A stretch of DNA of 64,000 bases. It comes from Ruminococcaceae bacterium HV4-5-B5C. GTDB lineage: Bacteria > Bacillota > Clostridia > Oscillospirales > Acutalibacteraceae. Positions 44,629 through 54,380 of the stretch are shown in pieces. Every line of letters begins with the position of its first letter. The stretch's first letter is position 1. The DNA lies in contig FXYJ02000004.1 of the NCBI GenBank assembly GCA_900184925.1, positions 186,001-250,000 of the forward strand, given 5' to 3'. The notes under the pieces are model-generated. The model did no database searches. It was not told where the DNA came from and saw only the letters and a list, made by a program, of their open reading frames with translations. The position numbers and the translations under genes are program-made.

Positions 44629-45492
44629 TTAAACTGGCTGTCTGACAGCCGGGCGGCAAAGGAACACGGCTGGGTAATGTTTCAGAAGAAGATCCCTGCA
44701 CTGCCCAGCCTTCACAGAATCTGCAAACAGTCCGAACACAGCAGAACCGCTCCCCGACATGCAGCTTCCCACAGAGCCGCAACGAATCATTTCTTTTTCA
44801 ATGTCTGAAATCTGTGATGGAATCCCTGCTGATTCAAATGCATTGCCAAGTACGCGGCCAATCTCCTCAAGCTTTTTTGTCTTCATGGCTTTCAGAAGCG
44901 CTGCCGTGTAGGAAGTCGCGGGATATTGTCCTCTGTCATAACAGCGATATGCTTCTTTCGTGCTGATTCCCACATCCGGCCTGCAGATAACGATGTCACA
45001 GGCCATCATTGGAGCAAGTTCTTCAACAGTTTCTCCGATTCCTCCGACGCGCGCAGTGCCGCCTTCCACACAAAACGGAACGTCCGCTCCGGCATTCAGT
45101 GCAATTTCTCGCATTTTAGCACCGGACAAATCCGTACCGAACATCCGGTTGAGGAGTTTCAGCGCCGCAGCGGCATCTGCGCTTCCACCCCCAAGTCCGG
45201 CCTGACGGGGAATGTTCTTTCGGATCGTAAAAAGCAGGCCATTTTTCCGCCGGACACCCGTTGCCTGGAAAAAGGCATCTGCAGCGCGGAAAACCGTATT
45301 CTCCTTCCCGCACGGAACGTCCTCTTCCCCGCACCGGATGACAACGCCTTCCGGTCCTGGCGCTTCTTCCAGAGACACGACATCGCACAGGGAAACGCTT
45401 TGCATGACCATATCTAAAACATGATACCCGTCCGGGCGCCGCCCGGTAATATCAAGCGACAGATTTATTTTTGCGGGAGCCGGAATTTCCAT
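44629..45492 (-). CDS. ispE: 4-diphosphocytidyl-2-C-methyl-D-erythritol kinase IspE
   Basis: GHMP kinase of the non-mevalonate isoprenoid pathway. 287 residues. Seen: PAPAKINLSLDITGRRPDGYH at the start (split motif with catalytic Lys), ATP loop RQAGLGGGSADAAAAL, and SGSGSAVFGLF near the C-terminus. Its ATG overlaps the aminotransferase stop (TGATG). It shows that the organism uses the MEP route. Confidence 0.96.
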   Translation of the reverse strand: MEIPAPAKINLSLDITGRRPDGYHVLDMVMQSVSLCDVVSLEEAPGPEGVVIRCGEEDVPCGKENTVFRAADAFFQATGVRRKNGLLFTIRKNIPRQAGLGGGSADAAAALKLLNRMFGTDLSGAKMREIALNAGADVPFCVEGGTARVGGIGETVEELAPMMACDIVICRPDVGISTKEAYRCYDRGQYPATSYTAALLKAMKTKKLEEIGRVLGNAFESAGIPSQISDIEKEMIRCGSVGSCMSGSGSAVFGLFADSVKAGQCRDLLLKHYPAVFLCRPAVRQPV

Positions 45493-46670
45493 CAGGTATC
45501 CTTTCTCGATTTAACAAAATGTTCCATGCGTGAAAGCGCTTCCATAATATGTTTCGGGGAGTACGAATAAGAAACTCGCACATACCCTTCCCCGCAGTCG
45601 CCGAACGCATTCCCCGGCACAACGGCCACCCGTTCCTGATAAATCAGCTCCTGGCAGAACTCTTCGGAAGAAAGCCCGGTGCTTTTAATACATGGGAAAA
45701 CGTAAAAAGCTCCTTCCGGCTCAAAACAGGAAAGACCCATTGCGTTCAGTCCGCTGACAATCAGGCGGCGGCGCATATCGTACTGTTCCCGCATTTCGAC
45801 GATATCGTTCTCGCCGTTTTTCAGTGCTTCAACGGCGCCGTACTGCGCTGTTGTCGGAGCACTCATAATGCCATACTGATGCAGCTTCGTCATCTGCCGG
45901 ATAATCGGCTCCGGCGCTCCCGCATAGCCGAGGCGCCACCCTGTCATCGCAAAGGTTTTGGAGAACCCGTTGATCATTACGGTACGTTCGCGCATCCCAT
46001 CGATTGCAGCGAAAGAAACATGGCGGGAATCCCCGTACGTAAGCTCGCTGTAAATCTCATCCGAAATAACCATCAGATTATATTCCCGCACAACGTCAGC
46101 AACTGCTTCCAGATCGCTCCGGTGCATAACGGCTCCGGTCGGATTGTTCGGGTACGGCAAGATAAGAATTCTTGTTTTCGGAGTAATTTTTTCGCGCAGT
46201 GCATCCGCCCTCAGCCGGAAGTTGTCCTCCTGCCTTGTCTGTACGATGACAGGAACTCCTCCGGCCATCTGTGTAAGCGGCTCATAGCAGACAAAGCTGG
46301 GCTGCGGAATCAGCACCTCATCCCCCGGCTTTACCAAGCAGCGCAGGGCCAGATCGATCGCTTCGCTCCCTCCGACAGTAATCAGCACTTCGGAGTTCGG
46401 ATCATACTGCACGTGATAGTGAATCCCTATAAAACGGCTGACAGCGGAACGAAGTTCCAGAAAACCGCGGTTCGGCGAATACCATGTCTTTCCGTCTTCC
46501 AGAGTGCGGATGGCTTCCTGACGAACATGCCACGGCGTCAGAAAGTCCGGTTCCCCGATAGACAGGGAAATCACATTGTCCATTTCGCTGGCAATATCAA
46601 AAAATCTCCGAATACCGGACGGTCTCAGACTCATCACGCTGGAATTCAGGATCTGATCGTAATCAATCAC
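45492..46670 (-). CDS. Class I/II PLP-dependent aminotransferase
   Basis: 392 residues from GTG 46670, eight bases after GAAGGAG and overlapping the Lrp gene end. Fold type I. Seen: LPYPNNPTGAVM, VISDEIYSELTY and the PLP-Lys motif SKTFAMTGWRLGY, with substrate-Arg region VRVSYSYS near the end. Best fit is an aspartate/alanine/aromatic aminotransferase of the AspB/PatA group; substrate unresolved. The overlapping Lrp/AsnC regulator suggests amino-acid-responsive control. Confidence 0.92.
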   Translation of the reverse strand: MIDYDQILNSSVMSLRPSGIRRFFDIASEMDNVISLSIGEPDFLTPWHVRQEAIRTLEDGKTWYSPNRGFLELRSAVSRFIGIHYHVQYDPNSEVLITVGGSEAIDLALRCLVKPGDEVLIPQPSFVCYEPLTQMAGGVPVIVQTRQEDNFRLRADALREKITPKTRILILPYPNNPTGAVMHRSDLEAVADVVREYNLMVISDEIYSELTYGDSRHVSFAAIDGMRERTVMINGFSKTFAMTGWRLGYAGAPEPIIRQMTKLHQYGIMSAPTTAQYGAVEALKNGENDIVEMREQYDMRRRLIVSGLNAMGLSCFEPEGAFYVFPCIKSTGLSSEEFCQELIYQERVAVVPGNAFGDCGEGYVRVSYSYSPKHIMEALSRMEHFVKSRKDT

Positions 46671-47148
46671 TGAAGACACTCCTTCGCTCGTCCTGCACTT
46701 CACCGGCATTCAGGATTACATTGTCATCCTTATATCTCGTGAGGATAAAATGGGTAGCCGTGGAAAGCACGGAATCAAGCGGGGCAAGTCTTCTCATTAC
46801 AAACATGGCGATATCCTGCATACTTTTCCCGTGAACCCTGACGGCAAGGTCATATCCGCCCGACATGAGGTAAACGCTTTCCACCTCTTCGAACTGCATA
46901 ATGCGGCCTGCAATTTCGTCAAAACCGCGGTCGCGCTTCGGAGAAACACGCAGCTCAATGAGAGCGCTCGCCTTGTTTTTGTCGACTTTTTCCCAGTTGA
47001 CAATCGTTTTATAGCCGCGGATGATCCCTTCCTTTTCGTACCGGTCGATTTCTTCCGCTACCTCTTTTTCCGTAAGATTCAGCATTGCCGCAATCTGGCC
47101 GACCGTCAGGCGCGCATTTTCGCTGAGCAGAGACAGCAACTGATCCAT
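46663..47148 (-). CDS. Lrp/AsnC-family transcriptional regulator
   Basis: 161 residues. N-terminal helix-turn-helix (~8-55, NARLTVGQIAAMLNLTEKEVAEEIDRYEKEGIIRGY in two pieces) and a C-terminal RAM/ACT-like ligand domain (~70-150, LIELRVSPKRDRGFDEI, VYLMSGGYDLAVRV). It likely senses an amino acid and controls its own operon. Its end overlaps the aminotransferase start by eight bases. A 21-base gap separates it from the PHP gene upstream. Confidence 0.92.
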   Translation of the reverse strand: MDQLLSLLSENARLTVGQIAAMLNLTEKEVAEEIDRYEKEGIIRGYKTIVNWEKVDKNKASALIELRVSPKRDRGFDEIAGRIMQFEEVESVYLMSGGYDLAVRVHGKSMQDIAMFVMRRLAPLDSVLSTATHFILTRYKDDNVILNAGEVQDERRSVFSD

Positions 47149-47169
47149 AATACAATTCCTCCTATAAAT

Positions 47170-47982
47170 TCATCCGATTGGGAGAGCATTCGGCTGGTGG
47201 GACTCGTACACCATGTAATGGCTGAAACCCGCTTTTTGCAGGACGTTCATGCCCTGTTCAATCCCGGCGCCGACATCCGCCCAGCGGTGGGCGTCGGAGC
47301 CGATTGTAATAAGTTTTCCGCCAAGCTCACGGTACCGTTCCAGAATCGGGAGGTCCGGGATGGAAACACCGAGGCTCTGCCGGAACCCGGATGTATTGAT
47401 TTCGAGCGCTTTTTCCCGTTTGATCAGAGCCTTAAGCACTTCTTCAATACGGCCCTTCCACCGTTCCGCCGGAATGGCGATATGATGCTCGCCGACGATA
47501 TAACGCCAAGGGTATGTCAGATGTGCAAGGGAATCGAATCTGCCCCAGTCAATCGTCTCGAGGATTTCATCGAAATAGCGCTCCAACAGCCTGTCAACAT
47601 CCTCACACGAATAATTCAGAGAATAAAAATCTTCCTTGTTTTTAATATTATGTACCGACGCAAGCACGAAGTCAAACCCGCAGGCATCAAGTATCTTTTC
47701 GGCAGCCTGACGGTTCTGCATCGGCTGGCCCAGCTCAACCCCGGCAAATACATGAAGCCGTCCGCCGAAAACGGCGGCTGCCTTTTTGGCTTCAAAATAA
47801 GACTGGAGGGTAGATTTATCGTACCCTTCCTCACTGTAAACATTGCACTCGCAGTGATCCGTAACCGTCAGCGAATACAACCCAAGGCGGACGGCACTCT
47901 CACACATCATCATGGCGGGATCGGATGCATCTCTGCTGCAGTCGGTATGAATATGACTGTCCGATACGTATCTGTATTTCAT
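47170..47982 (-). CDS. PHP-domain phosphatase, HisK-type histidinol-phosphatase-like
   Basis: 270 residues from ATG 47982 behind GGGAGGT. PHP metal motifs seen: DSHIHTDCSRDA (~8-19), VTDHCECN (~40-47), AGVELGQP, FVLASVHNI and TIGSDAHR near the end. The profile fits histidinol-phosphatase HisJ/HisK. No his genes accompany it, so other sugar- or nucleotide-phosphate substrates are possible. First gene of the operon. Confidence 0.88.
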   Translation of the reverse strand: MKYRYVSDSHIHTDCSRDASDPAMMMCESAVRLGLYSLTVTDHCECNVYSEEGYDKSTLQSYFEAKKAAAVFGGRLHVFAGVELGQPMQNRQAAEKILDACGFDFVLASVHNIKNKEDFYSLNYSCEDVDRLLERYFDEILETIDWGRFDSLAHLTYPWRYIVGEHHIAIPAERWKGRIEEVLKALIKREKALEINTSGFRQSLGVSIPDLPILERYRELGGKLITIGSDAHRWADVGAGIEQGMNVLQKAGFSHYMVYESHQPNALPIG

Positions 47983-48308
47983 CGCAACCTCCCAGCTTTT
48001 CAACAGTTAAAAGCACATTTGATGTTTCAATCATTCTTTATATACTGTTATACTAACATAATAGCAAAAAATATTATAGATGAAAAACAGCTATTTCACT
48101 GCAGTATGCATGCTTTTTTTTAGCAGATTGCCAAAACGAGGCAGCGGTCAGACCCATTTCTCAGAATGTCAGATCGCTTAAATGCTAAGTTTTGGAAAGT
48201 TCCCTTCTCTATTCCCCTCCTTGCACGCGGCAAAGCAAAACACCATAAGTTTGTGGTGTCTACACGTCAAAAACCGCGCCCGGAATGGATGCAAGGTTTG
48301 ATAAGCGC
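47983..48308. other. Intergenic gap with no gene seen
   Basis: Divergent spacer between the PHP gene and the ACT gene. It is AT-rich near the PHP start, where that gene's promoter must lie. A small hairpin ACACCA/TGGTGT with an eight-base loop sits near 48240. I find no convincing coding frame or RNA gene. Confidence 0.5.
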
Positions 48309-48337
48309 TTGACAAACTGCTGTTTTTCGCGCATAAT
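48309..48337 (+). promoter_or_regulatory. Promoter of the ACT-PFL pair
   Basis: TTGACA (48309-48314), 17 bases, CATAAT (48332-48337). A short GGCT/AGCC hairpin followed by seven T (to about 48373) comes before the ACT gene and may attenuate it. Confidence 0.7.
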
Positions 48338-48398
48338 TTATAAAAATCGCCTTGGCTTTTCAGCCTTTTTTTAATCAAAATTTTTGGGAGGCAATATC

Positions 48399-48668
48399 AT
48401 GCGCGCCGTTGTAACCGTGATTGGAAAAGACATGGTCGGAATCCTGGCCCGCGTCTCAGCGATCTGTGCCAAAAACCAGGTCAATGTAATAGAAGTGACG
48501 CAGTCCGTTTTACAGGATCTCTTTGCCATGATCATGCTCGTGGATATTTCGAAATGTATGATTCCGTTCAGTCAGCTATCTGATGAACTGACAGCCTCCG
48601 GCAAGGATATGAACCTCACCATTCACGTAATGCATGAGGATATTTTCAATTCCATGCATCGGATTTAA
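48399..48668 (+). CDS. ACT-domain protein (UPF0237)
   Basis: 89 residues, a single ACT domain: [35 protein letters not shown] (beta-alpha-beta start, shown as the first half), then [12 protein letters not shown] 48399 follows GGGAGG. The UPF0237 family is almost always next to a PFL/UPF0210 gene, as here, suggesting the two proteins work together with an amino-acid-like ligand. Ligand and role unknown. Confidence 0.9.
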   Translation: MRAVVTVIGKDMVGILARVSAICAKNQVNVIEVTQSVLQDLFAMIMLVDISKCMIPFSQLSDELTASGKDMNLTIHVMHEDIFNSMHRI

Positions 48669-48693
48669 ACATAAGCAGAAGAAAGGCCGCAAG

Positions 48694-50052
48694 ATGATAG
48701 ATACACACGATATTCTGGAAACGATCCAGATGATAGATAACGAAAATCTGGACGTACGTACGATAACAATGGGAATTTCCCTTCTGGACTGTATCGACTC
48801 GGACATTCAGAAGGCCTGCGACAAAATCTATGATAAAATCTGCCGTTATGCCGGCAATCTCGTAAAAACAGGGGAAGATATCAGCAAGGATTACGGCATT
48901 CCGATCATTCACAAGCGTATTTCCGTAACGCCGATTTCCATTGTGGCTGCCGCCTGTCAGGGAAGCGACCCGGTTCGTTTTGCCCTTACGCTGGATCGGG
49001 CGGCCAAAGCCACCGGCGTTAACTTTGTAGGCGGCTATTCCGCTCTCGTTCACAAAGGCTTTTCCCCGGGTGATTATGCTCTGATTCAAAGCATTCCGGA
49101 AGCACTGAGCCGGACAGAGTTCGTCTGCTCGTCGGTCAATGTCGGAACAACGAAAGCCGGAATCAACATGGACGCCGTGCAAAAGATGGGGCATGTGGTG
49201 CTCGAAACCGCCGAAGCCACAAAGGACCAGAACTGCATCGGTCCCGCAAAGCTGGTTGTGTTTTGCAACGCACCGGAAGATAACCCGTTTATGGCAGGTG
49301 CTTTTCACGGTACCGGAGAACCGGACTGTGAAATCAACGTCGGTGTTTCGGGCCCGGGCGTCGTCCGCGCCGCTCTGGCAAAGGCACCGAACTGCGACAT
49401 CTCGCAGGTTGCCGATATCGTAAAGAAAACTGCCTTTAAAGTTACGCGCATGGGTCAGCTCGTCGCACAGGAAGCTTCCAGGCGGCTGTGCGTTCCGTTC
49501 GGAATCATTGACCTGTCTCTTGCTCCCACCCCGGCCGTCGGGGACTCCGTGGCCCATATTCTCGAAGAAATGGGGCTGGAAAGCTGCGGCGCACACGGCA
49601 CAACAGCTGCCCTCGCTCTTCTGAATGATGCCGTGAAAAAAGGCGGCGTTATGGCCTCTTCCCACGTCGGCGGCCTTTCCGGCGCGTTCATCCCCGTCAC
49701 GGAAGACGCCGGTATGATTGCTGCAGCCCGCTGCGGTTCCCTTTCCATCACAAAGCTGGAGGCAATGACCTCGGTCTGTTCCGTCGGTCTCGACATGATT
49801 GTGATCCCCGGTGATGTTCCTCCGGAAATCATTTCGGCAATCATTGCGGACGAAGCTGCAATCGGCATGGTCAACTCCAAAACCACGGCTGTCAGGCTGA
49901 TCCCGGCCATCGGCAAAAAAGTGGGTGACGAACTGAATTTCGGCGGACTTCTCGGCGGCGGCCCGGTAATGGAAGTAAACCGCTTCTCTCCCATGAAGTT
50001 TATTCAGCGCGGAGGTCGGCTGCCTGCCCCCCTTCAGAGTCTGAAAAACTGA
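48694..50052 (+). CDS. PFL/UPF0210 (DUF711) family protein
   Basis: 452 residues from ATG 48694. Seen: [21 protein letters not shown] at the start, [45 protein letters not shown] and a Gly-rich [11 protein letters not shown] close to the end. The family has a glycyl-radical-enzyme-like (PFL) barrel but no obvious glycyl-radical motif, and its biochemical role is unsettled. Partner of the ACT protein 25 bases upstream. Confidence 0.92.
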   Translation: MIDTHDILETIQMIDNENLDVRTITMGISLLDCIDSDIQKACDKIYDKICRYAGNLVKTGEDISKDYGIPIIHKRISVTPISIVAAACQGSDPVRFALTLDRAAKATGVNFVGGYSALVHKGFSPGDYALIQSIPEALSRTEFVCSSVNVGTTKAGINMDAVQKMGHVVLETAEATKDQNCIGPAKLVVFCNAPEDNPFMAGAFHGTGEPDCEINVGVSGPGVVRAALAKAPNCDISQVADIVKKTAFKVTRMGQLVAQEASRRLCVPFGIIDLSLAPTPAVGDSVAHILEEMGLESCGAHGTTAALALLNDAVKKGGVMASSHVGGLSGAFIPVTEDAGMIAAARCGSLSITKLEAMTSVCSVGLDMIVIPGDVPPEIISAIIADEAAIGMVNSKTTAVRLIPAIGKKVGDELNFGGLLGGGPVMEVNRFSPMKFIQRGGRLPAPLQSLKN

Positions 50053-50094
50053 ATACCGATCAGCTTTTCTCCCGGGGCCCTTCCCCCTGAAGCC

Positions 50095-50123
50095 TTGAAT
50101 TTTTAAAATGTTATGTATATAAT
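50095..50123 (+). promoter_or_regulatory. Promoter of the V/A-ATPase operon
   Basis: TTGAAT (50095-50100), 17 bases, TATAAT (50118-50123), about 37 bases before the first ATPase gene. It is the only good promoter seen for the nine-gene operon. Confidence 0.75.
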
Positions 50124-50159
50124 ATATCTCTGCCGCTAATTCGGAGGTGACTGGACAAA

Positions 50160-50477
50160 ATGCAAAATCTTTTAAAGCAGATCATCGAAATGGATCAAAA
50201 AGCAAGGGAAATCACCGAATCCGCACAGCAGGCAAAAGCAGATTCCGTGAAGGAAATTGCGCAGCGAAAAGAAGAGATCCGAAGCAGCTATCTGGAAAAG
50301 GCCCGTGCGCGCATTGCGGAAAATGAGCCGCTGGAACGCGCTGCGGCGGAAAAAGAATGGCAGGAAAAGAACAGTAAAAACGAGATCCTTTTGAAAAAAA
50401 TTAATGACCTTTACGCCGTGAACGGCGACCGTTGGGTCAAAGAAATCACCGAACGGATCATAGGGGGCCTTTCCTGA
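50160..50477 (+). CDS. V/A-type ATPase peripheral-stalk subunit (G/H-like)
   Basis: 105 residues, almost wholly charged alpha-helix (coiled coil ~1-85), no membrane segment. Composition, size and first place in the operon identify it as the stalk subunit that pairs with subunit E (called H, or G in V-ATPase naming). GGAGGTG lies upstream. The last codon overlaps the subunit C start. Confidence 0.8.
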   Translation: MQNLLKQIIEMDQKAREITESAQQAKADSVKEIAQRKEEIRSSYLEKARARIAENEPLERAAAEKEWQEKNSKNEILLKKINDLYAVNGDRWVKEITERIIGGLS

Positions 50478-51565
50478 TGTTCACTTCCCTGTCTTCCAAC
50501 GTCGTTCTGGCAAAAGCGCGGACGATGTACGGCAGACGGCTGACTTTGGCCGATTACAGCGAACTGCTGAAATGCAGCTCCGTCGGTGAGGTCGCCGGCT
50601 ACCTGAAAAATCACACTGTTTACGGCAAGGCGCTTGCCGGAATCGTAGAAAATGAAGTTCACAGAGGCGAATTGGAATCCCGGCTGAAACAAAAGCTGAT
50701 GGAAGACTACGTTTCTCTGTGTAAATATGAAGTTGAAGTTGACCGCCATTTTTCCCGGAGCTTTATTCAGCAGGACGAAATTCATTATCTCCTGCGGACT
50801 GTCCTTCGGCTGAATGCACAAACGCCGGAAAACGGAGAATACTTCTTCCCCCCCTACCTGATTCACAGTTCAGAATTGAACCTTCCGGCTCTTGCCCGGG
50901 TAAAGAACATGGACGACCTGAAGAAGGAAGTCGAGGGTACTTCTTACGAAAAACTGATGGAACCATTCCTTGCGAATCCGGACCAGCGAATTGACTATAC
51001 AGGCCTCGAAAACGTTCTGTACCGTTACCTTTATTCCGGGCTTGTCGAGACTATTTCCAATCACTTTTCGGGCGAAGTGAAAAAACAGCTGTTAAGCATT
51101 TACCAGACTTATCTGGACTTGAACAACTATGTCCGCATCGTTCGGATGCGAATCCAGTATGGTGCTGATGTGGATGCGGCAAAAAAGTCACTTCTGCCGA
51201 CCGGCACTTTTTCCGACGCCTGCCTGAACAAGATGCTTCAGGGCACTACGGAAGAAGAGATTCAGGATGTTCTTGGGCATACGGAACTTGGGCGGAAAGC
51301 GCTGAAAATGAACCCCGTTTATCTTGACGAAATTCCCGTCCGCATGAATTACCAAATTTGCCGGCATGCCATTGACTTTTCCGTCTACCCTCCCGTTGTT
51401 CTGATTTCCTACATTTCTCTCAGCGAAATGGAAATCAGCAACATTGTTACAATTATCGAGGGAAAACGGTATCAGCTGGAACCGGATGAAATCAGAAAAC
51501 TTCTGGTTTTCGACGGCTTTTCCGGCTGGAACAGATCCGGCCAGACAACACAGAAAAGGGCGTGA
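50477..51565 (+). CDS. atpC: V/A-type ATPase subunit C
   Basis: 362 residues from ATG 50477, which overlaps the preceding TGA (TGATG). All-helical V-ATPase subunit C/AC39-like protein, the central socket between the rotor ring and stalk D-F. Seen: AKARTMYGRRLTLADYSELL at the start and the repeated YVRIVRMRIQYGADV/LLPTG pattern. Archaeal-style naming is used; Enterococcus calls it NtpC. Confidence 0.88.
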   Translation: MFTSLSSNVVLAKARTMYGRRLTLADYSELLKCSSVGEVAGYLKNHTVYGKALAGIVENEVHRGELESRLKQKLMEDYVSLCKYEVEVDRHFSRSFIQQDEIHYLLRTVLRLNAQTPENGEYFFPPYLIHSSELNLPALARVKNMDDLKKEVEGTSYEKLMEPFLANPDQRIDYTGLENVLYRYLYSGLVETISNHFSGEVKKQLLSIYQTYLDLNNYVRIVRMRIQYGADVDAAKKSLLPTGTFSDACLNKMLQGTTEEEIQDVLGHTELGRKALKMNPVYLDEIPVRMNYQICRHAIDFSVYPPVVLISYISLSEMEISNIVTIIEGKRYQLEPDEIRKLLVFDGFSGWNRSGQTTQKRA

Positions 51566-53511
51566 TTTCGCTGGCTGTCATTAAAATTAAAGTTCTAAAT
51601 ATTATCGGCAGAATGGACGAGCTGGACCTGGTCACAGAGGCCCTCGGCAGTTCACGCTCCTTCCACCCCGATAATGCTTTATCTTTTTATTCCGACACGA
51701 CTGGATTCTCCCCGCTGAACGACACCAGTCCTTACTCGAAACCGATAACTGAAATCACTGATACGCTGCGGTTAATCGGGAAGGGTTCCGAAACCGCCAA
51801 AATCAGTTACCGGAGCAAGGCAGTTCTCCCCATAAAAGACTGGGAAAACTACCCCGCCGGTTTTTCTTCAAAAGCCGCTGACTTTTTGAATCAAAAGAAT
51901 GCCCTGCAGAGGGAACTATCCTCCGCGCATGGTGAAATTTCGAAACTCCATCATTTCGTCGGCATGGGCTTGGATTTTGACGAAATCGATCGATGCAAAT
52001 TCGTAAAATTCCGCTTTGGTTCCCTTCCCTCGGTGAATCTCGAAAAGCTCGCCGAAAATGATAATCCGTATTTTGTTTTTCTTTCCGGAGAACAGGATCA
52101 GTCCCTGTGCTGGGGAATCTACTGTGCCCCGGCGGATCACATTGAGGAAGCAGACCGCTTTTATTCAGGCCTTCTCTTTGAACAGATTCCTCTGTCCGCC
52201 TACAGCGGAACGGTAGAATCCGCCATCAGTCAGCTTTCGAAGAAAATTGAAGAATTGGAAAAGAGTATTTCTGAGATTGAATCCAATTTGCAGAATTACT
52301 GGGAAAAAGAAAAAGCAACGGTCCTCGGCATATACGCCTGGCTGACGGAAAAGCAAACGTATTTCGATATCCGTCATTACGCCGCCCGCTACGGAGAAAG
52401 CTTTATCCTGACCGGATGGGTTCCTGCAGACCGGGAAAAGCCTGTCCGTTCTGTTTTGGACAAATTCGGAACAGTAAAATATGCATTCGACGATGCGGCC
52501 GATCCGGAAGTGATCCCCCATTCTCCGCCGATTCAGCTCACGAATCAAAAGCTCTGGAAGCCTTTTGAATTTCTTGTTGATGTATACGGCCTTCCCTCCT
52601 ACGACGAATTGGATCCTACCGTTATTGTCGCAGTCACTTTTACCCTCTTCTTCGGCATTATGTTTGCGGATCTCGGACAGGGGCTCTGTGTAGCGCTGAT
52701 CGGATGGTTCCTCTGGAAAAAGAAGAATTCCGGTCTTGGCGCGGTAATGGTTCCCTGTGGAATCGCTTCGGCCGTTGTTGGGACTGCATTCGGTTCCGTC
52801 TTCGGTTTTGAGGATGCCCTTAACCCCCTCTACAAAGCGGTATTCGGTCTTCCGACAAAGCCAATTTCCGTGATGGAAGAGACCGGAGCCGTTGTTAACG
52901 TGGCCATCGGTCTCGGAGTGGCGATGGTGATTCTGGCAATTCTTTCCAATACGATTTCCTGCCTGAAACGCGGCCACTACACCAACGGACTGTTCGGTCC
53001 AAACGGACTGGCCGGGCTTGTGTTTTATTCTTCCGTTATATTCGGGTTTGGAGGAGAGCTCCTCAATAAATGGCATATTGTCTCGCCTCTTTTCGTCCTC
53101 TTCTGCATTGTGCTGCCGCTTCTGCTGATGATGTTCCGCGAAGTACTCGGTGCAATTACGGAAGGGAAAAAGGACTGGAAACCCGCCAGCTGGGGCGAAA
53201 TGATCATGCAAAACTTTTTTGAAGTCTTTGAATTTGTTTTGAGTTATGTCACCAACACCATCAGTTTCTGCCGGATCGGCGCCTATGTTCTTGTTCATGC
53301 GGGTATGATGCTGGTCGTGTTCACTCTTGCAGGAAACAATGGCATTATGTCTGCTGTTATCATTATTCTGGGCAACATTTTTGTTATCGCACTGGAAGGT
53401 CTTCTTTCCGGTATTCAGGCACTCAGGCTGGATTTCTATGAAATGTTCAGCCGTTTTTACGATGGTTCCGGCCGGCCCTTTAAACCTGTTATCGTCGGTC
53501 AGGAATCCTGA
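51562..53511 (+). CDS. atpI: V/A-type ATPase subunit I (membrane stator a)
   Basis: 649 residues from GTG 51562, overlapping the subunit C stop by four bases. A soluble N-terminal half with a coiled coil (~230-255) and a C-terminal half with about seven or eight membrane helices (~355-640). Seen: PSYDELDPTVIVAVTFTLFFGIMFADLGQG, family-typical GLL..N..SYVTNTISFCRIGAYVLVHAG with the channel Arg, and EGLLSGIQALRLDFYEMFSRFY. It forms the ion half-channels with the K ring. Confidence 0.93.
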   Translation: MISLAVIKIKVLNIIGRMDELDLVTEALGSSRSFHPDNALSFYSDTTGFSPLNDTSPYSKPITEITDTLRLIGKGSETAKISYRSKAVLPIKDWENYPAGFSSKAADFLNQKNALQRELSSAHGEISKLHHFVGMGLDFDEIDRCKFVKFRFGSLPSVNLEKLAENDNPYFVFLSGEQDQSLCWGIYCAPADHIEEADRFYSGLLFEQIPLSAYSGTVESAISQLSKKIEELEKSISEIESNLQNYWEKEKATVLGIYAWLTEKQTYFDIRHYAARYGESFILTGWVPADREKPVRSVLDKFGTVKYAFDDAADPEVIPHSPPIQLTNQKLWKPFEFLVDVYGLPSYDELDPTVIVAVTFTLFFGIMFADLGQGLCVALIGWFLWKKKNSGLGAVMVPCGIASAVVGTAFGSVFGFEDALNPLYKAVFGLPTKPISVMEETGAVVNVAIGLGVAMVILAILSNTISCLKRGHYTNGLFGPNGLAGLVFYSSVIFGFGGELLNKWHIVSPLFVLFCIVLPLLLMMFREVLGAITEGKKDWKPASWGEMIMQNFFEVFEFVLSYVTNTISFCRIGAYVLVHAGMMLVVFTLAGNNGIMSAVIIILGNIFVIALEGLLSGIQALRLDFYEMFSRFYDGSGRPFKPVIVGQES

Positions 53512-53564
53512 ATCTGCTGTTATTTAATTTTATTAACTTTTTTATGAATTTAGGAGGAACAAAA

Positions 53565-54011
53565 ATGAACATTCTGTTATCTGTAGGACTTCCCATCGCT
53601 TTTCTGGTCGCTTCCGTCGCTTATGCCATCCGCGCTGTGAAAAATGGCACCAGCAAAAAGAAAGCCGTTCTCACTCAGATCATTTCGTTTGCCGTCGTTT
53701 GCGTCATCTCAATGGCAATTCCGATGGGTGCTTCGGCTGCCGACACCGCTACCGCTGCGCAGTCGGCCACAACGGCTTCTCAGGCTGTCGATCCCTCCAA
53801 GGGCCTTTCGATGATTGCTGTCGCAATTGCCGATGGTATTTCTGCAATCGGCGGCGCAATTGCTGTTGCCGCTGCCGCTCCTGCCGCAATCGGCGCAACC
53901 GGTGAGGACCCGAAGGTCTTCGGTAAAGCGCTGGTTTTCGTTGCTCTCGGCGAAGGAATTGCAATTTTCGGCCTTCTGATCGGCATCATGATGCTTCAGA
54001 AAATAGCTTAA
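53565..54011 (+). CDS. atpK: V/A-type ATPase subunit K (rotor c subunit)
   Basis: 148 residues from ATG 53565 behind AGGAGG. Four hydrophobic segments: an N-terminal pair (~4-22 and ~39-60), an Ala/Thr-rich linker (~60-83), then a typical c-type hairpin (~84-148) with the ion-binding Glu130 in ALGEGIAIFGLL. The first pair lacks any carboxylate, so there is one ion site per polypeptide. Whether the ion is Na+ or H+ cannot be settled by eye. Confidence 0.92.
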   Translation: MNILLSVGLPIAFLVASVAYAIRAVKNGTSKKKAVLTQIISFAVVCVISMAIPMGASAADTATAAQSATTASQAVDPSKGLSMIAVAIADGISAIGGAIAVAAAAPAAIGATGEDPKVFGKALVFVALGEGIAIFGLLIGIMMLQKIA

Positions 54012-54038
54012 GGCAAATGCGGAAACGGGGAATCTCAT

Positions 54039-54347
54039 ATGCGCTTTTATCTGATCAGTGACAATGTTGACACACAGGTGGGCATGCGCCTTGCCGGAAT
54101 TGACGGCGTTGTGGTGCACACTGCCGCAGAGGTGCAGAAAGCACTGAAGGACTGCGTAGAGCAGGAGGATATTGGTGTCGTCCTGATTACGGATACCCTT
54201 CTTTCCCTCTCTCCTGCCACGGTATATGACATTAAGCTGAACCGCCGCCGCCCGCTGATTGTTGAAATTCCCGACCGTCACGGAAACGGCTGCACAAAAG
54301 ACTCGATTACCCGCTACGTCCGGGAGGCAATCGGCGTTAAGATCTGA
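54039..54347 (+). CDS. atpF: V/A-type ATPase subunit F
   Basis: 102 residues, Rossmann-like central-stalk subunit F. Seen: LISDNVDTQVGMRLAGIDGVVVHTA at the start (in two overlapping blocks), DIGVVLITDTLL and RRPLIVEIPDRHG, then YVREAIGVKI. It binds subunit D in the rotor shaft. Confidence 0.9.
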   Translation: MRFYLISDNVDTQVGMRLAGIDGVVVHTAAEVQKALKDCVEQEDIGVVLITDTLLSLSPATVYDIKLNRRRPLIVEIPDRHGNGCTKDSITRYVREAIGVKI

Positions 54348-54380
54348 TCTGTCTGCTCAGAGAGAAACAGGGGTGCTCAA

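Noticed and set aside
45549..46673. 374-codon plus-strand frame opposite the aminotransferase gene
   Set aside because: Antisense shadow of a PLP enzyme with intact motifs.
46750..48123. 457-codon plus-strand frame opposite the lrp and PHP genes
   Set aside because: Antisense shadow of two recognisable genes; no motif or ribosome site.
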